From contig NZ_CP035282.1 of the NCBI RefSeq assembly GCF_004103715.1, forward strand, positions 372,001 to 436,000: 64,000 bases of DNA. The letters run 5' to 3'. The notes beneath the pieces are model-generated. The model saw only the letters and a list, made by a program, of their open reading frames with translations. It was not told the DNA's origin and made no database searches. Origin of the DNA: Acidilutibacter cellobiosedens (GTDB lineage Bacteria > Bacillota > Clostridia > Tissierellales > Acidilutibacteraceae). Every line of letters starts with the position of its first letter. Positions within the stretch are counted from its first letter, which is position 1. Of the stretch, positions 9,110 through 18,993 are shown in pieces. The position numbers and the translations under genes are program-made.

Positions 9110-10717
9110 ATGAAAAAGAAACTATTATTACTGTTTTTAGTTTTTACCATGGTATTATCATTAGCATTGACTGGTTGCGGCAATAAAGAAACCGCCGATC
9201 CATCAACCGGTAACAAAAATACAACAGATGATAATTCCTCCGATAGTCCAAAAGAAGGCGGAATGTTAACTGTTGCATTGGCTGCTATCCCTAAGACATT
9301 AGATCCTGTTAAATATACCGGTATATATGAGTCAAATGTTATTCACAGCATAGCCGATACTTTAGTTTATTATAACAAGGCACTAAACAAAATAATTCCG
9401 GGGTTAGCAACAAAGTGGGAAATATCAGACGATCTCAAAACGTATAAATTCACTTTAAGAGATGATGTATATTTTCAAAAAGGTAAATTCCAAGACGGAA
9501 GAAAAATGACAGCTGAAGATATTAAATACAGCCTTGAAAGATCAGCAAAAGAATCTGTTATGAAAAGATTAAGAATGTTAGAAAGTGTTGAAGTTGTATC
9601 CGATACAGAAATTATTTGTCATTTAACAGAGCCAAATGCAGCCTTTTTAACGGTTCTAACGGATGCAGGCAATGTTATAGTTCCAAAGGAAGAAGTTGAA
9701 GGTTGGGGAGAAGATTTTGGTACTCATTTAGTTGGTACAGGTCCCTTTGCATTTAAAGAATGGAAAAACAGCGACAGCATTGTTCTTGAAAAATCGAAGA
9801 ATTATTGGGGAGAAAAACCGCATTTAGATGGTGTTACTTTCAAATTTATAACGGATCAAAATATGATGACAAACGCACTAAGGACCGGAGAAATTGATGT
9901 AGCTACAGATGTAACGGGTGAAAGTATACAGGCTATAAAGTCTGATTCAAATTTGGTATTGAATGAAAAGCCGGCACTAAAGATAATATATATGTCGATG
10001 AACTTGATGGAAGGACCTACGAAGGACCCGAAGGTAAGAGAGGCAATTATTTCAGCAATAGATGTAGATGCGATGGTTAAGGGTTTATATCCGTGGGGAG
10101 AAGCACAAAGAGCGTATTTAGCATTACCTACAGGATCCTGGGGATATGATGCATCTTTGGAAAAAGAAGTGCCGAAATATGATCCTGAAAGAGCAAAACA
10201 ACTTATGAAGGAAGCCGGATATCCCGATGGTTTTAAAACCGAAATATATGTATCGGGAAGTGATAAAGCTGCAGTTATAATACAGGATTATTTAAAGAAA
10301 AATCTAAATATCGACGTTAAGATAAACTTACTTGAATGGGGAACGTTCAGTGAAGTGGTTTCCAAGGGAAAAGCTCCGATGTATGCTATGTCATGGACAT
10401 GGTATCCTGACCCTGATTTCTTCTTGTATCAGATGTTTCATAGCAAACAAATCGGCTCTTTAGGGAATGGTCAGGGATTTAACGACTCCAAAGTAGATGA
10501 ATTGTTAGATAAGGCAGTATCAGAGACTGCCGATCAAAATGAAAGGGCAAAATTATACAAAGAAGCTTTAAAAATAATTACTGAAAACAATGGAAGAATT
10601 AATTTTGCGAATGGAAAGATTATAGATGGAATAAATAAGAAGGTACACGATTTTGAAAGAGGTTCTGACGGTACTATATTCATTACGAATCCAGAAATAA
10701 ATGTATGGAAAGAATAA
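9110..10717 (+). CDS. Peptide ABC transporter substrate-binding lipoprotein (DppA/OppA type, SBP_bac_5)
   Basis: 535-residue extracytoplasmic receptor. It has a lipoprotein signal (basic start, long Leu-rich stretch, lipobox LALTGC about residue 22), a Thr/Asn/Ser-rich linker, then the family core with GGMLTVALAAIPKTLDPVKY and DVYFQKGKFQDGRKMTAEDI. Binds oligopeptides or similar ligands and hands them to the permeases that follow. AGGAGGAAAAGGA precedes the ATG. A strong hairpin after the gene (10734-10771) probably keeps this receptor at higher level than the membrane parts. Confidence 0.93.
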   Translation: MKKKLLLLFLVFTMVLSLALTGCGNKETADPSTGNKNTTDDNSSDSPKEGGMLTVALAAIPKTLDPVKYTGIYESNVIHSIADTLVYYNKALNKIIPGLATKWEISDDLKTYKFTLRDDVYFQKGKFQDGRKMTAEDIKYSLERSAKESVMKRLRMLESVEVVSDTEIICHLTEPNAAFLTVLTDAGNVIVPKEEVEGWGEDFGTHLVGTGPFAFKEWKNSDSIVLEKSKNYWGEKPHLDGVTFKFITDQNMMTNALRTGEIDVATDVTGESIQAIKSDSNLVLNEKPALKIIYMSMNLMEGPTKDPKVREAIISAIDVDAMVKGLYPWGEAQRAYLALPTGSWGYDASLEKEVPKYDPERAKQLMKEAGYPDGFKTEIYVSGSDKAAVIIQDYLKKNLNIDVKINLLEWGTFSEVVSKGKAPMYAMSWTWYPDPDFFLYQMFHSKQIGSLGNGQGFNDSKVDELLDKAVSETADQNERAKLYKEALKIITENNGRINFANGKIIDGINKKVHDFERGSDGTIFITNPEINVWKE

Positions 10718-10733
10718 GTCTTAAAAGGTAAAA

Positions 10734-10771
10734 TTGAAAAGTCCTATATAGCGATATATAGGGCTTTTCAA
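10734..10771 (+). terminator. Hairpin between binding protein and permeases
   Basis: A 17-bp near-perfect stem, TTGAAAAGTCCTATATA with TATATAGGGCTTTTCAA, loop GCGA. The 3' side is followed by TAATCTTTAAC, not a clean T-run. Placed after the receptor gene, it is likely a partial terminator or mRNA-stabilising hairpin that raises receptor expression relative to the rest of the operon. Confidence 0.65.
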
Positions 10772-10805
10772 TAATCTTTAACAGAGAAGGTTGAGGTGAG
10801 CTGGA

Positions 10806-11771
10806 TTGATTAAATATTCATTAAAAAGAATACTGGAATTAATACCAACTGTATTTGTAGTAGTGTTTATAGTATTTGTCGTAACCCGTGTCATTCCTGG
10901 GGATCCTGCGGCTGTTATGTTAGGACCTCAAGCCAGTGTAGAAGCTGTAGAAGAACTAAGAGAGAACTTAGGTTTAAACGATAGTATAGCAGTACAGTTT
11001 GGCAGGTATTTGAAAGGAGTTGTACATGGGGATTTAGGTAAATCCTATTATTACAACCAACCTGTTACAAAACTTATAAGTGAAAGATTTCCCAATACTT
11101 TGGTATTGGCTGTTATAAGTATAATAATCGGACTTTTGATAGGTATACCTGTGGGAGTAGTATCGGCAACTAAACAATATTCAGTTTTTGATTATATATC
11201 TATGATTTTAGCCTTAGTTGGCATATCGGTACCTATATTTTGGTTAGCTATGATGGCAGTGTTGTTATTTAGTGTAAACCTCGGATGGCTGCCGTCTGTA
11301 GGAATGGGCGAAGGGGGTTTGATAGATATTATAAAACATTTAATTTTACCTTCACTTTGCCTTGCAACAGGACCTACAGCTACCTTTGCCAGGTTTACCC
11401 GTTCGAGTATGTTAGATATAACTAAACAGGATTATATAAAAACAGCTCATGCGAAGGGACTAAAGGAAAAATTGGTTATATGGAGGCATGCATTTAAAAA
11501 TGCTTTACCTCCTATTATTACTATAGCAGGTATGCAATTTTCGTCGTTATTATCCGGTGCGGTTTTGACAGAGACCATATTTAGTTGGCCCGGATTAGGG
11601 AAGTTAATAGTTGATGCAATACAAAACAGAGACTATACTCTTGTCCAAGGAAGTGTTGTATACATGGCCTTTGTATATATAATAGTAAATTTGGCAGTTG
11701 ATATTTGCTATGCATTTTTAAATCCAAAGGTTAAAGCTTCCTTTGAAGGCAACGGAGGTGGAGAAGGATAA
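10806..11771 (+). CDS. Peptide ABC transporter permease, DppB type
   Basis: 321-residue inner-membrane permease with six hydrophobic segments. The family patterns are RVIPGDPAAVMLGPQAS, the cytoplasmic EAA loop at DYIKTAHAKGLKEKLVIWRHAFKNALPP and the late SGAVLTETIFSWPGLGKL. The start is TTG at 10806 with GAGGTGAG upstream. Its stop overlaps the ATG of the DppC-type gene. Forms the channel with that partner. Confidence 0.92.
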   Translation: MIKYSLKRILELIPTVFVVVFIVFVVTRVIPGDPAAVMLGPQASVEAVEELRENLGLNDSIAVQFGRYLKGVVHGDLGKSYYYNQPVTKLISERFPNTLVLAVISIIIGLLIGIPVGVVSATKQYSVFDYISMILALVGISVPIFWLAMMAVLLFSVNLGWLPSVGMGEGGLIDIIKHLILPSLCLATGPTATFARFTRSSMLDITKQDYIKTAHAKGLKEKLVIWRHAFKNALPPIITIAGMQFSSLLSGAVLTETIFSWPGLGKLIVDAIQNRDYTLVQGSVVYMAFVYIIVNLAVDICYAFLNPKVKASFEGNGGGEG

Positions 11772-12679
11772 TGACTGATGGAGATAAAAACAGATTAGTT
11801 GAACAGGAGAAGAAAGATTTAGAAACAATGAAAAGAGAGCAGAAGGCCAATAGCTTTATGAAAAAGCTGTTAAGGAATAAAACTGCAGTTATAGGCCTTG
11901 TAATCATTGTATTTGTAACATTTTCGGCTATTCTTGCACCGGTGTTGGCACCTTATGATCCTACTGCGGTTAATTTAACTGAAATATGTTTGAAGCCGGG
12001 AACAAGGGGGCATATTCTGGGAACAGATGAATATGGAAGAGACCTGTTGAGTAGGGTTATATATGGTTCGAGAATATCCATTGTTGTTGGTGTCGGAGCT
12101 ACACTTTTGGGAGCTTTTTTGGGAATTGTTCTTGGGCTGATTTCAGGATATAATGGCGGAATTATAGATACGATAATCATGAGGATTATGGATGGCATGT
12201 TTGCATTCCCGTTTATACTTTTGGCTATAATACTTATGACTGTACTCGGCAGTGGTGTAAACAATGTAATATTTGCCATAGGCGTTGCCAATATACCGTA
12301 CTATGCGAGAATCGTAAGAGGTCAAGTTTTGATTGTTAAAGAGGAAGATTATTGTCAAGCAGTTAGAGCCTTGGGAGCCTCTAACTATAAAATAATAAAA
12401 GATCACATATTGCCCAATATTGCTTCTCCTATAATTGTTTATGCTACTTTGAATATAGCCGGAACTATTATTTCTGAAGCGGGACTTAGTTTTTTAGGTT
12501 TAGGGATTCAACCACCAACTGCATCCTGGGGGAATATTCTAAAGTCAGGAAAAGACTACTTGCTGACATCCCCTCATATAGCAACATTTTCCGGTCTGGC
12601 CATATTGATTACAGTTATTGGTTTTAATCTTTTTGGTGATGGCGTAAGGGATGCATTAGATCCGAAGATGAACAAATAG
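11771..12679 (+). CDS. Peptide ABC transporter permease, DppC type
   Basis: 302 residues. Second channel subunit with an N-terminal cytoplasmic extension (about 30 charged residues), six membrane helices, the hallmark HILGTDEYGRDLLSRVIYGSR and the EAA loop DYCQAVRALGASNYKIIKDHILPN. The ATG overlaps the preceding stop by one base, so translation is coupled. Ends with the family motif GDGVRDALDPKM. Confidence 0.93.
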   Translation: MTDGDKNRLVEQEKKDLETMKREQKANSFMKKLLRNKTAVIGLVIIVFVTFSAILAPVLAPYDPTAVNLTEICLKPGTRGHILGTDEYGRDLLSRVIYGSRISIVVGVGATLLGAFLGIVLGLISGYNGGIIDTIIMRIMDGMFAFPFILLAIILMTVLGSGVNNVIFAIGVANIPYYARIVRGQVLIVKEEDYCQAVRALGASNYKIIKDHILPNIASPIIVYATLNIAGTIISEAGLSFLGLGIQPPTASWGNILKSGKDYLLTSPHIATFSGLAILITVIGFNLFGDGVRDALDPKMNK

Positions 12680-12710
12680 TGTTAAATAATATTAGATGGT
12701 GGTGAAAAAG

Positions 12711-13715
12711 ATGAATGAAAGGTTATTAGAAGTTAATAACTTGCAAACATATTTTTATACATCCTCGGGAGTAGTAAAGGCAGTAGACGGAGTGAGCTTT
12801 TCACTTAAGAAAGGACAGACTTTGGGAATAGTCGGAGAATCCGGTTCGGGAAAAAGTGTCACTGCTTCGTCTATCGTGAGGCTTGTACCTTCGCCTCCTG
12901 GGAAAATAGCGGGTGGAGAGATAATCTTTGATGGAAAAGATATACTGAAATTGTCACGAAAAGAGCTTTTAAATGTAAGAGGAAGAGATATAGCTATGAT
13001 TTTTCAAGATCCGATGACAGCTTTAAATCCGGTGTTTACCATAGGAAAACAGATAAGTGAAGCAATACTTGTTCATAGGAAAATATCGAAAGATGATGCT
13101 AAGAAGCTGACTATACAAGCTTTGGAAACTGTGGGAATATCGGATGCGGAGTCAAGATATAAAAACTATCCTTTTGAGTTTTCAGGCGGAATGAGGCAGC
13201 GTGCCATGATAGCTATGGCAATTGTATGTAACCCAAAACTTTTGATAGCTGATGAACCCACGACTGCCTTAGATGTGACTATTCAAGCCCAGGTATTGGA
13301 ACTTATGAAAAATTTGCAAAAAGAATTAAATACATCTATCCTTATAATCACCCATGATTTAGGCGTAATATGGGAAATGGCCGATTATGTTATGGTTATG
13401 TATGCTGGGAAAACTGTTGAATATACGGATATGATAAATCTTTATAAAAACCCTAAACATCCATATACGTGGGGGCTCTTGGATTCTATACCAAAGAGAA
13501 ACAGTGAAAAGAATGAGCCTTTAAATACTATAGAGGGCAATCCTCCGGACTTAAGGAACACAGGAGTCGGCTGTAATTTTGCCGGCAGATGTCCATATGC
13601 AAAAGATATATGCAGTAAAAAGCAGCCGCCTCTTATAGAATTGGAAACAAATCACTTTGTTGCTTGCCACTTTCAAACAAAGAAAGAAGCTCTTACAAGA
13701 AGGGGTGATATATAG
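12711..13715 (+). CDS. Peptide ABC transporter ATPase, DppD type
   Basis: 334 residues. Walker A GESGSGKS, signature FSGGMRQRAMIAMAI, Walker B LLIADEPTTALD, and the oligopeptide-specific C-terminal part with four cysteines around GCNFAGRCPYAKDIC, which in relatives hold an iron-sulfur cluster. An in-frame ATG at 12696 exists, but GGTGG at 12699-12703 is positioned for the ATG at 12711, which I prefer. Works as a heterodimer with the next gene. Confidence 0.92.
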   Translation: MNERLLEVNNLQTYFYTSSGVVKAVDGVSFSLKKGQTLGIVGESGSGKSVTASSIVRLVPSPPGKIAGGEIIFDGKDILKLSRKELLNVRGRDIAMIFQDPMTALNPVFTIGKQISEAILVHRKISKDDAKKLTIQALETVGISDAESRYKNYPFEFSGGMRQRAMIAMAIVCNPKLLIADEPTTALDVTIQAQVLELMKNLQKELNTSILIITHDLGVIWEMADYVMVMYAGKTVEYTDMINLYKNPKHPYTWGLLDSIPKRNSEKNEPLNTIEGNPPDLRNTGVGCNFAGRCPYAKDICSKKQPPLIELETNHFVACHFQTKKEALTRRGDI

Positions 13716-14701
13716 TGAGCAGTCCCATACTAAAAGTAGAGAATTTAAAAAAATATTTTCCCGTAAAGAGTGGGAAATTATTTGGAGAAAAAGCATATTT
13801 AAAGGCCGTAAATGATGTAACTTTTTCAATAGAAAAGGGAAAGACTTTAGGACTGATTGGTGAATCTGGTTGTGGAAAATCGACTGTAGGAAAAGCTGTC
13901 ATGGGGCTTTTCAAGGCAACGTCCGGCAGCATTAAATATCAGGATAAGGATATAAGCTCCTATAGTTCAAAGGAGATAAAGAAATTCCGCAGAAATGTTC
14001 AGATGATTTTTCAAGATCCTTATTCATCTCTGGACCCGAAAAAGAGAATCAGCTATGCTGTTCAGGAACCATTATATATACACAACATAGGAACTCCTAA
14101 GGAAAGGCTTGAGAGGGCAAAAGAACTGTTAGAAACGGTAGGCCTCAGCTACTATTATATGAATAGGTATCCTCATGAGTTTAGCGGAGGGCAAAGACAG
14201 AGAATAAATATTGCCAGGGCATTAACCTTAAACCCGGAACTGTTAGTTTGCGATGAACCTACATCAGCATTGGACGTATCTATACAAGCTCAAGTTTTAA
14301 ACCTTTTTAAACAATTACAGGAGAAGTTTGAACTGACATATTTGTTTATTTCTCACAGTTTAAATGTAGTTAAATATCTGAGCGATAATATTGCGGTAAT
14401 GTATCTTGGCAAAATGGTGGAATTAGGAGATTCCAACGGAATATATAAAAAACCCCTTCATCCTTATACTCAGGCACTTTTTTCCGCAATACCTACTGAA
14501 GACCCGACTGCCAAAGTTGACAGAATAATCCTGAAAGGCGAAGTACCAAGTCCGCTGAAACCGCCTTCGGGATGTCAATTCCACAACAGATGTCCTTATG
14601 CTAAGAGTATTTGTAAGGAATTGTCACCGGAATTAGCGGAAATTGAAAAAGACCATAAGGTTGCCTGCCATATATATGAAGATGGATGGACATCAATGTA
14701 A
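13715..14701 (+). CDS. Peptide ABC transporter ATPase, DppF type
   Basis: 328 residues. Walker A GESGCGKST, signature FSGGQRQRINIARALT, Walker B LLVCDEPTSALD and the C-terminal cysteine motif GCQFHNRCPYAKSIC. The start is GTG at 13715, overlapping the last base of the preceding stop, with GGGGTG upstream. It is the partner of the DppD-type ATPase. An overlapping longer frame belonging to the next gene begins inside it, but that extension is not credible. Confidence 0.92.
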   Translation: MSSPILKVENLKKYFPVKSGKLFGEKAYLKAVNDVTFSIEKGKTLGLIGESGCGKSTVGKAVMGLFKATSGSIKYQDKDISSYSSKEIKKFRRNVQMIFQDPYSSLDPKKRISYAVQEPLYIHNIGTPKERLERAKELLETVGLSYYYMNRYPHEFSGGQRQRINIARALTLNPELLVCDEPTSALDVSIQAQVLNLFKQLQEKFELTYLFISHSLNVVKYLSDNIAVMYLGKMVELGDSNGIYKKPLHPYTQALFSAIPTEDPTAKVDRIILKGEVPSPLKPPSGCQFHNRCPYAKSICKELSPELAEIEKDHKVACHIYEDGWTSM

Positions 14702-14717
14702 GGGAGAGGATAACAAA

Positions 14718-15971
14718 ATGACAGATAATATTTTGAAAGATAGATTGTGGAAATATATAGATGAAAGAAACGAGGATTTGATAAAACTCTGTAGCCGGCT
14801 TATAGCAATTCCAACAGAAAATCCTCCGGGCAATATGGAAGATGTGACTTCGTTTATCTGTAACTATTTAAAGAGTAAGGGTATTTCATATGAAGTCCTA
14901 AGACCCAAGGAAAATAAGCCCAATATAGTGGCTAAATACGGAAAAGAAAAGGGAACAAGGCTTTTATTTAACGGTCATTCAGATGTAGTACCGGCCGGAG
15001 ATTTGAAAAAATGGGATTTCGAACCCTTTTCCGGAGAAGTAAGAGATGGGAGGATTTTAGGAAGAGGAACTTCTGATATGAAAGGAGGCTTAGCATGTAT
15101 ACTATTCGCTATGGGACTTCTTGCAGAAGAAGATGTATCCCTAAATGGGCAGCTTATATTGACTATTGTTCCTGACGAAGAGATAAGCGGAGACATGGGG
15201 ACAAAATGGCTGGTAGAAGAAGGAATTGTTGACGGAGACTATTGTGTAGTAGCGGAACCGACGGGATATGACAACTGTGAAGTCGGGCAGAAAGGTGCTT
15301 TGTGGTTGAAGTTAACTGCAACGGGTGTTTCAGCTCATGGGAGTTTGTCACCTTATGTAGGAAAAAATGCTATAAGAAAGATGATGGATTTTTTAGATGA
15401 AATTCAAAAACTAACGGAAATCCACGGAGAATATGAAGGTGAAGTCAAAGAGGTTATGTCGGAATCCAAAAGGGTAGCAAAAGAATGTCTGAAGGCTCCC
15501 CAGGTAGAAAACATTTTGGATCATATAACAGTAAATATCGGAGAAATTCATGGAGGTACAAAGACCAATATGGTCGCAGACCATGCAGAAGCATACGTTG
15601 ATATCAGGATACCTATAGGAATAAATTCAAAAGACATATTAGATAGGGTTGATAAGATAATAGAAGATTTGGATGGAGGAATCACATACACTTACAGTTG
15701 GAGGTCTGAGCCTAACTATGTTTTGATAACTAATCCCTTGGTTAAGTCAGTCGAAGCTAATGCAAAGGATGTATTAGGCATAGACATAACTGCGACGTAT
15801 CAATGGGCTTCCAGTGATGCCAGGTATTTTAGATACAAGGGCATTCCGACAATACAATACGGACCTGCCAATACAGAGGGTATCCATTCATATAATGAAA
15901 CAGTGGATATAAAGGATTTAATAAGTTCAGCTAAGGTATATACCGGTATGATATTAGACCTTCTTAAATAA
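14718..15971 (+). CDS. M20 family peptidase/deacylase (ArgE/DapE/ACY1 type)
   Basis: Cytoplasmic two-zinc hydrolase of 417 residues that would cleave an imported dipeptide or N-acyl amino acid. Metal-site pieces in order: LLFNGHSDVVPAGD (His), GRGTSDMKGGLA (bridging Asp), VPDEEISGDMGT (catalytic and metal Glu), VVAEPTG (metal Asp/Glu position). The dimerisation insert follows ISAHGS-like VSAHGSLSP. The ATG at 14718 has GGGAGAGGA upstream; an upstream in-frame ATG at 14643 lies inside the previous gene and has no ribosome site. Substrate not predictable. Confidence 0.9.
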   Translation: MTDNILKDRLWKYIDERNEDLIKLCSRLIAIPTENPPGNMEDVTSFICNYLKSKGISYEVLRPKENKPNIVAKYGKEKGTRLLFNGHSDVVPAGDLKKWDFEPFSGEVRDGRILGRGTSDMKGGLACILFAMGLLAEEDVSLNGQLILTIVPDEEISGDMGTKWLVEEGIVDGDYCVVAEPTGYDNCEVGQKGALWLKLTATGVSAHGSLSPYVGKNAIRKMMDFLDEIQKLTEIHGEYEGEVKEVMSESKRVAKECLKAPQVENILDHITVNIGEIHGGTKTNMVADHAEAYVDIRIPIGINSKDILDRVDKIIEDLDGGITYTYSWRSEPNYVLITNPLVKSVEANAKDVLGIDITATYQWASSDARYFRYKGIPTIQYGPANTEGIHSYNETVDIKDLISSAKVYTGMILDLLK

Positions 15972-15995
15972 TTGATTTTAAAAGAGGTGTTAAAG

Positions 15996-17141
15996 ATGCT
16001 CTTATTAAAAAACTGTAATGTTTTCGATTCTTTAGAGGGGCAGTTTTTTTTAAGCGATATTCTTATAGAAGACGGCAAGATAAAAAAGGTTAAAAAAAAT
16101 ATAATTGTGAACAATTTAGATACTAATGTTATTGATGTAAAGGGGAATACAGTATGTCCCGGTTTTATAGACGGGCACAGCCATATAGGCATGTGGACAT
16201 TAAACGATAAAGGAAATGATGCCAACGAATGTGTAAAACCTTTGACTCCGGCGCTGAGAGCCATAGATGGATTGAATCCTCATGATGAAGCTTTTAGAGA
16301 TGCTTATTCTTCCGGAATAACAACAGTTATGATATGTCCCGGAAGCGGAAATGTTATAGGAGGACAAGCTGCTATTATCAAAACATACGGCAGCAGTGTT
16401 GAAGAGATGACTGTAAAGAGCCCTGCCGCTATGAAAATTGCTTTCGGGGAAAATCCGAAAAATGTCTATTCGGCTCAAAAAAAATCTCCGAGCAGTAGAA
16501 TGTCTACGGCATTTCTTATAAGAGAAATGCTGAATAGGGCAGAGAGGTATTATGAAGAAGAAAAAAATGGTTCATACCATGAATATGATGAAGAATTAGA
16601 AGTTTTTATACCTGTTTTCAATGGAGAAATACCTTTGAAAATACATGCTCATAGATTGGATGACATAATGACGGCTATAAGAATCGCGGAAGAATTCGGG
16701 CTTGACTATACATTGGATCACTGTACGGAAGGATATATGGCCGCAGATTATATAAAGGAGAAAAATATTCCGGTTATGTTAGGACCATTGTTTTCCTTTG
16801 CTACTAAAGTAGAAACTAAAGATGCTTGTGCGGAAGCACCGGCAATTTTTAACGATAAAGGAATTTTGATATCATTTATATCGGATCATCCCTTTATGAA
16901 TTGCAAATTTTTACCTTTATATGCAGGACTGTTGTCAAGATACGGCCTTGATATGATAGACGGATTAAAGGCCCTTACGATTAATCCCGCAAAAGCATTG
17001 AGGATAGACAATAGGGTTGGAAGTATTGAAGAGGGAAAAGATGCGGATTTGGCAGTATTTAACGGAGAACCCTTGGAAACTATGACAAAGGTAACTTTGA
17101 CAATTATTAATGGGGACATTGTATATAAAGATTTTGATTGA
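15996..17141 (+). CDS. Amidohydrolase (COG1228-like), metal site complete
   Basis: 381-residue cytoplasmic metal-dependent hydrolase. N-terminal beta-sandwich, then the TIM barrel with HxH in VCPGFIDGHSHIG, His in KIHAHRLDD, His in LDHCTEG and Asp in ISDHPF, so all expected metal or catalytic residues are present. It closes with the family INPAKALRIDNRVGSIEEGKDADL. The ATG at 15996 is preceded by AGAGGTG; a TTG at 15972 directly follows the previous stop. Likely opens a ring or amide in a peptide-derived product (inference). A paralogue follows 14 bp later. Confidence 0.87.
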   Translation: MLLLKNCNVFDSLEGQFFLSDILIEDGKIKKVKKNIIVNNLDTNVIDVKGNTVCPGFIDGHSHIGMWTLNDKGNDANECVKPLTPALRAIDGLNPHDEAFRDAYSSGITTVMICPGSGNVIGGQAAIIKTYGSSVEEMTVKSPAAMKIAFGENPKNVYSAQKKSPSSRMSTAFLIREMLNRAERYYEEEKNGSYHEYDEELEVFIPVFNGEIPLKIHAHRLDDIMTAIRIAEEFGLDYTLDHCTEGYMAADYIKEKNIPVMLGPLFSFATKVETKDACAEAPAIFNDKGILISFISDHPFMNCKFLPLYAGLLSRYGLDMIDGLKALTINPAKALRIDNRVGSIEEGKDADLAVFNGEPLETMTKVTLTIINGDIVYKDFD

Positions 17142-17155
17142 TTGGGGGATTAAAG

Positions 17156-18349
17156 ATGTTACTGCTTAAAAATGGGAAAATTTTCACAATGGCAGATGAT
17201 AAAGTTATATATGGTGATATATTGATAGATAAAGGTAAAATTGTTAATATAAATAGCTCTATACATGAAGAAGGTGCGGAAATTGTGGACTTAAGAAATC
17301 ATATTGTTGTACCGGGATTTATTGACGGTCACTGCCATGCTGGTATAACTGAAAGCGGTGTTGGGGCTGTGGGAAACGATATGGATGAAAAGAGTGATAC
17401 TTTAAATCCTCAATTGCTGGCGGAAGACGGAATAAATATCAGAGATTCCGCTTTTGAAGCGGCAGTCAGGTCCGGTATTACTACGGTTTCCGTTGCTCCG
17501 GGAGAATCCAATGTTATAGGGGGCAAATCTTGTGTGATAAAAACCTATGGGAATATATTAAAAGAAAGAATAGTGAAGTCTTCTTCCGCTTTAAATATTT
17601 CAATCGGGGATTTTGTAAAAAGACTTGATGACGTTAGAACAGAAATGCCGAGATCAAGAATGGCTATAACGTATATGATAAGAAATTTCTTAATCCGGGC
17701 TAAAAAATATTATGAAGAAACTAAAGATAAAGGTGTAGACGGGAACCATTTTTGTGAAAAGTACGAAAGTGTCAAATCCATATTTACGAAGGAGGAAAAG
17801 GTAGAAATTTGTGCTCACAAAGCTCAAGATATACAGACTGCTCTGAGGCTGAAAAAGGAATTTGATTTGGATTTGATACTGACTTATTGTACGGAAGGAT
17901 ATTTAATTGAATCCCAGATAGATAAAAATATCCCTTTAATGTTGGGACCTTATTTAACAGATAAATCGAATTTTGAGATGGAAAATAGGAATTCTAAATC
18001 TCCGGCTGTTTTTTCCGAAAGGGGTTTTAATACTTGCCTTATCACAAATCATCCGGATGTTCCTTTAGATTTTTTACCCGTTTGCGCAGCTGTAGCGATT
18101 AAAGACGGAATGAGTTTTGAAAATGCTCTTAAATCAATAACTATAAACCCCGCAGAGGCACTGGGTGTAGATAATAGAGTGGGAAGTATAGAGGTTGGAA
18201 AGGATGCGGATATTGCTGTATTTGACGGGGATCCATTTAAAGCTAAAACCAGAACTTTCATGACTATAGTCAATGGAAAAATTGCTTATAGGAGATGTGG
18301 ATATGAAAAGAGTAGCAACTATAACTATAGGACAGTCACCCAGAATTGA
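17156..18349 (+). CDS. Amidohydrolase paralogue with altered metal site
   Basis: 397 residues, clearly homologous to the gene before it over the full length (VPGFIDGHCHAG; EICAHKAQD; CTEGYL; INPAEALGVDNRVGSIE). By eye two key positions differ: the His of LDHCTEG is Tyr (LTYCTEG) and the Asp of ISDHP is Asn (ITNHP). In this superfamily these are the beta-6 metal His and the beta-8 catalytic Asp. The protein may therefore be a non-catalytic partner of its neighbour or use another chemistry. GGGGGA precedes the ATG at 17156. The end overlaps the AroM gene by 47 bp. Confidence 0.85.
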   Translation: MLLLKNGKIFTMADDKVIYGDILIDKGKIVNINSSIHEEGAEIVDLRNHIVVPGFIDGHCHAGITESGVGAVGNDMDEKSDTLNPQLLAEDGINIRDSAFEAAVRSGITTVSVAPGESNVIGGKSCVIKTYGNILKERIVKSSSALNISIGDFVKRLDDVRTEMPRSRMAITYMIRNFLIRAKKYYEETKDKGVDGNHFCEKYESVKSIFTKEEKVEICAHKAQDIQTALRLKKEFDLDLILTYCTEGYLIESQIDKNIPLMLGPYLTDKSNFEMENRNSKSPAVFSERGFNTCLITNHPDVPLDFLPVCAAVAIKDGMSFENALKSITINPAEALGVDNRVGSIEVGKDADIAVFDGDPFKAKTRTFMTIVNGKIAYRRCGYEKSSNYNYRTVTQN

Positions 18350-18971
18350 TTTGGTACCGGAAATATCAAAATATATGAGTGGTAATATTGAAATCGTGGA
18401 ATATGGCATTTTAGATCCATATACCTATGAAGAATCAGAAAAAATGCTAAAACCCGGTAGAGGGGATAATGTTTTAGTCAGCCGGATGAGAGACGGCAGG
18501 GAGATAAGGATGAAAGAGGAGCTGGTTCCGGATCTTATTCAGAAATGTATACACAAGATTGAAGGAGAAGGTATTAACACTATATTTTTGTTATGTACAG
18601 GAAAATTTCCCGAGTTTGAACATAAAGGGCTTTTTATAGAACCCTTTTCCCTGCTGCATTCGATAGTAAAAAATGTGGTCAGCGATAGAATAGGGGTTAT
18701 TGTCCCGGACAGTTCTCAAATTAAACAATCAATTAAATACTGGCGGGAAAGCGGAAATGAAGTTTCTGTAAGGGCGGTTTCTCCCTATAAAAATTTTTAT
18801 GAGGAGATAGAAAAAGAAACATTAGAGCTAAAAAAAGAAAACTTACCTCTGATAGTGTTAGATTGCATGGGTTATTCTTTAGAGATGAAGGAGAAGGTTA
18901 AGGCAATAACGGGGAAACCGGTTTTGCTGCCGCGAATCGTTATGGCAAAGCTTTTAGAAGAATTAGCATAA
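18303..18971 (+). CDS. AroM family protein
   Basis: 222 residues of the AroM family, recognised by the start RVATITIGQSPRIDLVPEI, then IFLLCTGKFPEF and the end LVLDCMGYS-like segment followed by TGKPVLLPRIVMAKLLEEL. The fold is related to Asp/Glu racemases; no reaction is established for AroM itself. The ATG at 18303 has AGGAGATG upstream; a longer in-frame ATG at 18273 has none. It overlaps the preceding amidohydrolase gene by 47 bp, so the two are cotranslated. Its place in a peptide operon suggests a task on an amino-acid derivative (inference). Confidence 0.85.
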   Translation: MKRVATITIGQSPRIDLVPEISKYMSGNIEIVEYGILDPYTYEESEKMLKPGRGDNVLVSRMRDGREIRMKEELVPDLIQKCIHKIEGEGINTIFLLCTGKFPEFEHKGLFIEPFSLLHSIVKNVVSDRIGVIVPDSSQIKQSIKYWRESGNEVSVRAVSPYKNFYEEIEKETLELKKENLPLIVLDCMGYSLEMKEKVKAITGKPVLLPRIVMAKLLEELA

Positions 18972-18993
18972 ATTAACTGAGGAGGAGATATAT

